Part shown: in pieces, positions 14,302 through 18,340 of the stretch
Layout of the letters: each line of letters begins with the position of its first letter
Numbering within the stretch: position 1 is the stretch's first letter
From: Firmicutes bacterium CAG:124
Lineage (GTDB): Bacteria > Bacillota > Clostridia > Oscillospirales > Oscillospiraceae
Direction: 5' to 3'
DNA: 18,340 nt
Assembly (NCBI GenBank): GCA_000432135.1
Contig: HF990565.1
Coordinates: 23,429 to 41,768 of the forward strand
Notes under the pieces: generated by a model
Database searches by the model: none
What the model was told of the DNA's origin: nothing
The model's input: only the letters and a program-made list of their open reading frames with translations
Translations under genes and position numbers: made by a program

Positions 14302-14568
14302 TTACTTACGCAGGCCGAGCTTTGCAACGATTGCACGATAGCGGTTGATGTCCTTCTTGGCGAGGTAGTCGAGAAGGCTTCTGCGCTTGCCGACCATCAT
14401 CAGAAGGCCGCGGCGGGAATGGTTGTCCTGCTTGTGCTCACGCAGATGCTCGGTCAGGGTGTTGATCCGGGCGGTGAGGACAGCGATCTGGACCTCGGGA
14501 GAACCGGTATCGCCGGCATGGGTTGCGTACTGCTCGATAATGGCAGTCTTTTCTTCTTTGCGCATCAT
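14302..14568 (-). CDS. rpsO: 30S ribosomal protein S15
   Basis: Primary 16S rRNA-binding protein of the small subunit platform, 88 aa. It has the signature block HAGDTGSPEVQIAVLTARIN, then LTEHLREHKQDNHSRRGLLM, MVGKRRSLLDYLAKKD and YRAIVAKLGLRK. The start is the first of two adjacent ATGs (14568, 14565), which gives the usual length. AAGGTGG lies about 10 bases upstream. A frame extension to 14607 is not part of the family. The transcript has a leader of roughly 118 nt, long enough for S15 autoregulation as in other rpsO genes, though I could not recognise a known S15 leader motif. Confidence 0.97.
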   Translation of the reverse strand: MMRKEEKTAIIEQYATHAGDTGSPEVQIAVLTARINTLTEHLREHKQDNHSRRGLLMMVGKRRSLLDYLAKKDINRYRAIVAKLGLRK

Positions 14569-14692
14569 AGTTGTGTTTCCACCTTTCAAAATATTCCCGG
14601 AATCCAAGTATCGGGCAGGCAGAATACCCGCGTCAGAGCGGGCGGTGTCCCGAAACTGGGAAATGGGTCGCAGCGCATGGCGCTACCTGTTA

Positions 14693-14721
14693 AGAATAGC
14701 ATACGAATGCAGAAAAGTAAA
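14693..14721 (-). promoter_or_regulatory. Promoter of rpsO
   Basis: Minus strand: TTTACT (14721-14716), 17-bp spacer, TATTCT (14698-14693) with extended TGC. The leader (about 14686-14569) contains a small hairpin CCCGC/GCGGG. The rest of the 263-bp gap to the aspartate kinase start shows no convincing plus-strand promoter, riboswitch or terminator. Confidence 0.6.
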
Positions 14722-14831
14722 GCGGAAATTGCCCGGAATTTCTGAAATTTTTCATGCTTGGGCACCGGACAGAATTCGACAGGACAGCATAAGATGGCGT
14801 GGGACCATCATTCCCGGAAGGAGGGAGGTTT

Positions 14832-16115
14832 ATGCTGAAGGTCACAAAATTCGGCGGCTCGTCGCTGTGTGACAGCGCGGGCTTTTCCCGCGTGCGCGAG
14901 ATTGTGCTTGCAGACCCCGCGCGCCGCGTCGTCGTCGTGTCGGCGGCAGGCAGGCGGCACGCCGCCGACCACAAGATCACGGATCTTCTCTATCTCTGCC
15001 ACGCGCATCTGCAATACGGCGTGAGCTGCTGGGACTTATGGCGCAGGATCGCCGACCGCTACCGCGAGATCCGCGACGGCTGCTGCCTGACGCTGCCCAT
15101 CGAGGCCGAGCTTGACGCGATCTACGCCGCCATGCGCCGCGACACGCCGCAGGACTGGATCGTCTCTCGGGGCGAATATCTGTCCGCGCGGCTGATGGCA
15201 GATCTGCTCGGCTTTGAATTTGTTGACGCAAAAGACTGGCTGCTGTTTGACGCTGCGGGACGCGTCCGGCAGGCCGCGTCCTATGCCGCGCTCGGCTCGC
15301 TTGCCGACGGGCGGAAGATCGTCACGCCGGGCTTTTACGGCGCGCTGCCGGATGGCGCGGTCCATACGCTCCCGCGCGGCGGCTCCGACGTGACGGGCGC
15401 GCTGGCCGCAGCCGCGCTGCACGCGGATCTGTACGAAAACTGGACGGACGTGGCAGGCGTGCTTGCGGCAGACCCCCGGCTGATCCAGAACCCCGCGCCG
15501 GTCGGCCAGCTGCGCTATGAGGAATTGCAGACGCTCTCACGCGTCGGGATGCAGATCCTGCACGAGGACGCAGTCGCACCGGTCCGGCAGGCGCAGATCC
15601 CGCTGCGCATCTGCAATGCGTTCGAGCCAGAGAAGCCCGGCACGCTCGTCCGCCCGCAGGTAGAGCCGGACGGCGGGCAGATCTGCTTCGCGGGCCGCAG
15701 GAAGCTTGCCATGCTGCGCCTGAGCTGCCCGCAGGAGCCGGACGCGGAGACAAAGCTGGCCGATGTTCTGGAGCAGGCGCGGCTTTCGCCGTTTTCCATG
15801 CAGAGCGTGTGCGGTGAGCTCACGGCGCTTGTGCCGATGGAGCCCGGCTCCGAACGGCTGCACCGTCTGCGGGAGCAGGCCGCGCAGGCGCTTCGCCCGC
15901 AGGCGTGCACGCTGCGCGAAAATTTGAGCGTCCTGGCCGCACTCTGCCGCTCGACCGCTGCTGTGCCGGAGCTGCTCCGCGCGGTCGAAACGAGCGGCGC
16001 GCCGGTCCATCTGCTGCAAAAATGCGGCGCCTGCGCCCTCCTGCTCGTCAACGACAGCCAATATGAGCAGTCCCTGCGCGCCGCCTACGCCGCCAGCCGC
16101 AATCTGCACGATTGA
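14832..16115 (+). CDS. lysC: Aspartate kinase (aspartokinase)
   Basis: First enzyme of the aspartate pathway (lysine, threonine, methionine), making 4-phosphoaspartate from aspartate and ATP; cytosolic, 427 aa. Motifs: KFGGSSL (6-12), VVVVSAAG (33-40), SRGEYLSARLMADLLG (112-127), VTPGFYG (164-170), LPRGGSDVTGALAA (180-193), YENWTDVAGVLAADPR (201-216), then MQILHEDAV. The C-terminal 130 residues are the ACT-type regulatory region (SPFSMQSV.., APVHLLQK..) where amino-acid feedback would act. The ATG at 14832 has GGAGGG about 6 bases upstream. It is divergent from rpsO. Its TGA stop is embedded in the -35 element of the next promoter. Which end product inhibits it cannot be read from sequence, so the symbol is tentative. 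Confidence 0.93.
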   Translation: MLKVTKFGGSSLCDSAGFSRVREIVLADPARRVVVVSAAGRRHAADHKITDLLYLCHAHLQYGVSCWDLWRRIADRYREIRDGCCLTLPIEAELDAIYAAMRRDTPQDWIVSRGEYLSARLMADLLGFEFVDAKDWLLFDAAGRVRQAASYAALGSLADGRKIVTPGFYGALPDGAVHTLPRGGSDVTGALAAAALHADLYENWTDVAGVLAADPRLIQNPAPVGQLRYEELQTLSRVGMQILHEDAVAPVRQAQIPLRICNAFEPEKPGTLVRPQVEPDGGQICFAGRRKLAMLRLSCPQEPDAETKLADVLEQARLSPFSMQSVCGELTALVPMEPGSERLHRLREQAAQALRPQACTLRENLSVLAALCRSTAAVPELLRAVETSGAPVHLLQKCGACALLLVNDSQYEQSLRAAYAASRNLHD

Positions 16116-16141
16116 CAAGCAAAACGCAGATATGATAAAAT
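16112..16141 (+). promoter_or_regulatory. Strong promoter of the tRNA-Leu region
   Basis: Perfect TTGACA (16112-16117) that contains the aspartate kinase stop codon, 18-bp spacer, TAAAAT (16136-16141). Initiation near 16148 starts inside the following hairpin, about 35 bases before the tRNA-like sequence. Confidence 0.75.
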
Positions 16142-16144
16142 ATA

Positions 16145-16171
16145 CGGCAGTCAGAGCCGTTCTGACTGCCG
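16145..16171. repeat. Perfect inverted repeat between the promoter and tRNA-like gene
   Basis: 11-bp arms CGGCAGTCAGA/TCTGACTGCCG with a 5-base loop. No T run follows on the plus strand. On the minus strand it is followed by TATATTTTATC, so it could stop transcription coming from the recombinase side. Confidence 0.55.
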
Positions 16172-16182
16172 CAACGCAATCC

Positions 16183-16265
16183 GCGCCCGTGGTGGAATTG
16201 GCAGACACGATGGATTTAGGTGCTGTCACCTTGGTGAAAGGTTTTTCCGCGGTTCCTCACCGCGG
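16183..16265 (+). pseudogene. tRNA-Leu(TAG)-like pseudogene or tRNA-derived RNA
   Basis: The 5' half is a normal leucine tRNA: acceptor strand GCGCCCG, TG, D-stem GTG/CAC (16192-16194, 16206-16208) with loop AATTGGCAGA, anticodon loop TTTAGGT (16215-16221, anticodon TAG) and a variable-arm hairpin CACC/GGTG. The 3' half is wrong. The anticodon stem ATGGA/GCTGT has one mismatch and two wobbles. The T-arm position is a very stable CCGCGGT/ACCGCGG hairpin whose loop lacks TTCRA. No CGGGCGC acceptor strand or CCA follows. It has its own promoter and, at 16277, its own terminator, so it is likely transcribed. Confidence 0.6.
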
Positions 16266-16276
16266 ACATTCTTCGG

Positions 16277-16299
16277 TAAAAGCAGGCTTGCCTGTTTTT
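16277..16299 (+). terminator. Intrinsic terminator after the tRNA-like sequence
   Basis: TAAAAGCAGGC-TT-GCCTGTTTTTA: 11-bp stem with A/T ends running into TTTTT (16295-16299). It would end a transcript of about 150 nt from the 16112 promoter, ahead of the intact tRNA-Leu at 16399. Confidence 0.7.
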
Positions 16300-16302
16300 A
16301 TA

Positions 16303-16398
16303 AACGCGGATCAAGCGTTACGCTCCGCCACGGTTTCCCTCGCCGTGTAAAAACAGAGGACAACAAAATAGCTGCAGGTATCCCTGCCGCTCATATCT
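16303..16398 (+). other. Structured non-coding spacer between the tRNA-like sequence and tRNA-Leu
   Basis: Three hairpins are visible: GCGGA...TCCGC (16307-16329, with inner GCGT/ACGC), CACGG/CCGTG (16329-16347) and GCAGG/CCTGC (about 16375-16388). CCACGG at 16328-16333 can also pair with CCGTGG at 16187-16192 in the tRNA-like sequence. I see no ORF and no clear promoter for the downstream tRNA. Confidence 0.4.
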
Positions 16399-16483
16399 GC
16401 GGGTATGGTGGAAATGGTAGACTCGGAGGATTTAGGTTCCTCTGCCGTGAGGCGTGTGGGTTCGAGTCCCACTACCCGTACCA
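16399..16483 (+). tRNA. tRNA-Leu, anticodon TAG
   Basis: 85 nt class II cloverleaf. Acceptor GCGGGTA/TACCCGT (G-T at 1-72), D-arm GTG...CTC with one T-T mismatch, anticodon stem GAGGA/TCCTC around TTTAGGT (anticodon 16433-16435, reads CUA/CUN), long variable arm TGCCGTGAGGCG, T-arm GTGGG-TTCGAGT-CCCAC, discriminator A, encoded CCA ending at 16483. The gene sits directly against the recombinase-bearing DNA to its right. Confidence 0.95.
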
Positions 16484-16525
16484 GCGACCGACCTGCATTT
16501 TGTGATAAAAATGCAGGTCGGTTGC
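16484..16525. repeat. Long hairpin directly after tRNA-Leu (terminator or element end)
   Basis: 15-bp perfect arms (16487-16501 ACCGACCTGCATTTT with 16508-16522), extended to 18 bp with one wobble, 6-base loop. It starts at the base after the tRNA CCA. It is probably the tRNA terminator, though only a scattered T content follows (TGCTATTGTTAC). Its position also fits the junction of an integrated element. Confidence 0.6.
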
Positions 16526-16555
16526 TATTGTTACTTCAGTAAAAATACTTGTTTT

Positions 16556-17827
16556 TTATATCTGTATTTTTTCCATCACCAGTTCGTCGACTTCCTGCTC
16601 CAATCTCAAAATTTCTTTCTGCAAAGTCAAACAGTGGGCATCGAGGACTGGTTTCCTCAATGCCCACTGTTTTTGCAACTGTGTGACCTTTTTCAGTTCG
16701 GCTGCATACTGTTCCCGCAGCTTTTTCGCGTGATCCCAAACGGCTTTATCCAAAACCTCCTCGTGAATCCGGTGAGAGCTGCAATAACCTTTCCCGTTCC
16801 GTTGGTATCCCCGGCAGACGTATTCCACACGGCGGCTGCCGTTCCAGTAACGGATCATGGGACTGAATACGTTCCCACATTCCTGACAGGTCAGTAGCCC
16901 GGCATAACGGTGCTTTGTACGATTGTTGACCGCCGGACGCGCCTGCTGTTTCAGCCGCGTCTGGACTTGCTGCCAGATTGCTTTTTCAATGATAACCGGA
17001 TAGAAATTCTCGTGACGAAGCCAGTCCGCTTCGCAGACAGCTCGCGCTTTGCCGCCGAGATATTCCCTGCGGTGATTGACCAGAACGCCGGTATAGGCTT
17101 CCTCCGCCAGCACGTTTTTCACACTGGCATATGTCCATAGGAACTGACCGTCACGGGTTTTGTGCGTATGCCGGACTTCTTTGCCGCACCATTCAGCCCG
17201 GAGCTGCGCCGGTGTTTTTCGCCCCTCAGTATTAAGCCACCGGGTGATCTCTTTCTGTCCGCAGCCCTGTAAATACAGAGCGTAGATAAGCTGTACCGTC
17301 TCCGCCGCTTCCGGATACACCAAAACCTGATTTGTATTTCGATCCTTCCAGTATCCGAAGGGCGGCGTGATCACCAGCCCCTCTTGTTGCTTCTGACGGT
17401 ATCCTGCTCGAATCTTTTTGCCAATATCCTTCGCGTAATAATCATTCATCAATCCGCGGACACCGATCATGAGATCGTCTTCTTCGCAGAAAGTATCCAC
17501 ACCTTCCGTTGCGGAGATGACCCGCACTTGCTGCTGTCTCAGGAAGTCGATAAACAATGCGGTTTGGGTTCGGTGACGACCCAGCCTTGAAAGGTCTTTC
17601 ACGAGAACTGCATCAACCTGTTTTGCCTGAACCGCCGCTGTGAGCATATCCAGCCCACGGCGGCTGAAATTCATGCCGCTGATGTTATTATCGGCAGAAC
17701 TGCCGACGATCGTCCAGCCGCTCTTTTCTGCAAAAGCGCGGCAGATCTCCTGCTGATTTTGCAGAGAATTCTGCGCCGGATCATCGTCGTTGGAGAGCCG
17801 CGCATAGAGCCAACCCCGCATTGCCAT
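16556..17827 (-). CDS. Large serine recombinase (site-specific integrase family)
   Basis: DNA integrase/excisionase that forms a 5'-phosphoserine link, 423 aa. The resolvase domain (1-150) opens YARLS with nucleophile Ser12 and has VDAVLVKDLSRLGR (Arg81, Arg84). The recombinase domain is about 155-275 (PFGYWKD..., YTGVLVNHRREYLGGK). The zinc ribbon has Cys314, 317, 338 and 349 (CQECGNVF...YVCRGYQRNGKGYC). A C-terminal coiled coil is at about 367-420. At 423 aa it is short for the class (often 500-550), with a reduced C-terminal tail. The ATG at 17827 lies 6 bp after the stop of the upstream recombinase, with only a weak GGGG site inside that gene's end, so translation is probably coupled. The base composition is more AT-rich than the genes to its left, consistent with acquired DNA. 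Confidence 0.93.
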   Translation of the reverse strand: MAMRGWLYARLSNDDDPAQNSLQNQQEICRAFAEKSGWTIVGSSADNNISGMNFSRRGLDMLTAAVQAKQVDAVLVKDLSRLGRHRTQTALFIDFLRQQQVRVISATEGVDTFCEEDDLMIGVRGLMNDYYAKDIGKKIRAGYRQKQQEGLVITPPFGYWKDRNTNQVLVYPEAAETVQLIYALYLQGCGQKEITRWLNTEGRKTPAQLRAEWCGKEVRHTHKTRDGQFLWTYASVKNVLAEEAYTGVLVNHRREYLGGKARAVCEADWLRHENFYPVIIEKAIWQQVQTRLKQQARPAVNNRTKHRYAGLLTCQECGNVFSPMIRYWNGSRRVEYVCRGYQRNGKGYCSSHRIHEEVLDKAVWDHAKKLREQYAAELKKVTQLQKQWALRKPVLDAHCLTLQKEILRLEQEVDELVMEKIQI

Positions 17828-17833
17828 AATCTT

Positions 17834-18340
17834 TTACCCCACAAGCCCGTCGCCATAGAGCAGCCGCGCCAGCCGATCCCAGTCAAAATCCAGCGCACCG
17901 TATCGCTCCGTGAGCGTCCCATTTTCATAGACATCCAAGTGTGTGCGGAACGGCGCTTTGATCTGAATGTCCAGGCTGAGCTTTCCGTCTGTTTCCTGCA
18001 CATAGATCTTTTCGACCAGCATCCGCAGATGCGCTTCCGTCATGGCACCCTCAGCAAGGATATCGTCGATCATGCTGATATCCCTCTTGAGTTTCGTTTG
18101 CCGATCCCGCAGGACGGCGGAGATGTTTTGCAGTTCTTCGATCTGCTTTTTTGCCGCAGCGATTTCTTCTTCACGTTTCTGGATCATGCGGTCGTAGCGC
18201 TCGGCATTTGCCCGGTCCCGTATCCGCTCCATTAAAATTGCCTCCGTTTCATCCTCCAGGCATCGAATTCGCTTTTCTAACTTGACAATCTGCGCACCGG
18301 TCAGTTCTGCCTTTGGTGTCCACTGTGCGATCAGCTGCTC
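17834..18340 (-). CDS. Second serine recombinase, C-terminal part only (N-terminus outside window)
   Basis: 168 codons open to the window edge, ending in ...LARLLYGDGLVG. The visible part is a long charged coiled coil (EKRIRCLEDETEAILMERIR, then RYDRMIQKREEEIAAAKKQI), followed by DISMIDDILAEGAMTEAHLR, MLVEKIYVQETDGKLSLDIQ and IKAPFRTHLDVYENGTL. This is the coiled-coil and beta tail seen at the C-terminus of many Clostridial large serine recombinases. No catalytic residue can be checked here. An ATG at 18230-18232 would start in the middle of the coiled coil and is unlikely. It lies immediately upstream of, and in the same transcript as, the complete recombinase, so the two may form a heteromeric pair like CcrA/CcrB. 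Confidence 0.75.
   Translation of the reverse strand, partial: EQLIAQWTPKAELTGAQIVKLEKRIRCLEDETEAILMERIRDRANAERYDRMIQKREEEIAAAKKQIEELQNISAVLRDRQTKLKRDISMIDDILAEGAMTEAHLRMLVEKIYVQETDGKLSLDIQIKAPFRTHLDVYENGTLTERYGALDFDWDRLARLLYGDGLVG

Noticed and set aside
14569..14831. Lysine riboswitch in front of aspartate kinase
   Set aside because: No long structured leader with terminator precedes the start; the gap is mostly taken by the divergent rpsO promoter and leader.
16183..16398. Group I intron interrupting a tRNA-Leu gene
   Set aside because: The region is too short, shows no group I core elements, and no proper 3' tRNA half (TTCRA loop, CGGGCGC acceptor, CCA) follows.
16555..18340. Transposon resolvase of the short Tn3 type
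   Set aside because: The complete protein has the recombinase domain, zinc ribbon and coiled coil of large serine recombinases, well beyond the roughly 185-residue resolvases.

Overview
The window looks like the chromosome of a GC-rich Gram-positive anaerobe of class Clostridia, most likely Oscillospiraceae/Ruminococcaceae. The grounds are AGGAGG-type ribosome binding sites, TTGACA/TATAAT promoters, A-rich/T-rich intrinsic terminators, CCA encoded in the tRNA gene, and protein families typical of that group (DUF2500, DUF1893, AbrB-linked ABC pairs, acetyl-type MetA). This is a judgement from sequence character, not a database match.

Layout from left to right. 1-2050: the N-terminal 385 residues of DnaK behind a membrane-anchored J-domain protein. 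2048-2584: a small regulatory module, an HTH protein divergent from a 58-residue Cys-rich protein, with a perfect 21-bp palindrome inside a consensus promoter. 2602-4376: a three-gene operon (AbrB-like regulator, ABC ATPase, ABC-2 permease) preceded by a perfect 36-bp palindrome. 4400-5860: a MATE exporter with a terminator-like hairpin in its leader. 5900-6392: a DUF2500 membrane protein and terminator. 6398-10150 (minus): a pfkB-family kinase, a divergent PAP2 protein, and the methionine pair metY-metAA. 10181-11761 (plus): a two-TM protein overlapping a DUF1893 gene, then a lipoprotein. 11775-11938: a 164-bp near-perfect palindrome resembling a MITE. 12007-14721 (minus): rpsO, a terminator, a large leader hairpin, then pnp. 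14832-16115 (plus): aspartate kinase. 16112-16483: a strong promoter, a tRNA-Leu-like pseudogene with its own terminator, then an intact tRNA-Leu(TAG). 16556-18340 (minus): two tandem large serine recombinases, the second running off the window, apparently the end of an integrated element.

Working together: aspartate kinase feeds the aspartate pathway to homoserine, which MetAA (Glu111, the acetyl-CoA type) and MetY convert to homocysteine. rpsO and pnp form the conserved translation/RNA-decay locus. The right end is accessory DNA next to a tRNA gene.

The best candidates for something undescribed are the transcribed tRNA-Leu-like relic at 16183, the palindromic element at 11775, and three palindrome- or hairpin-controlled promoter/leader regions (2340, 4341, 5785). 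I saw no CRISPR array, rRNA or complete insertion sequence.
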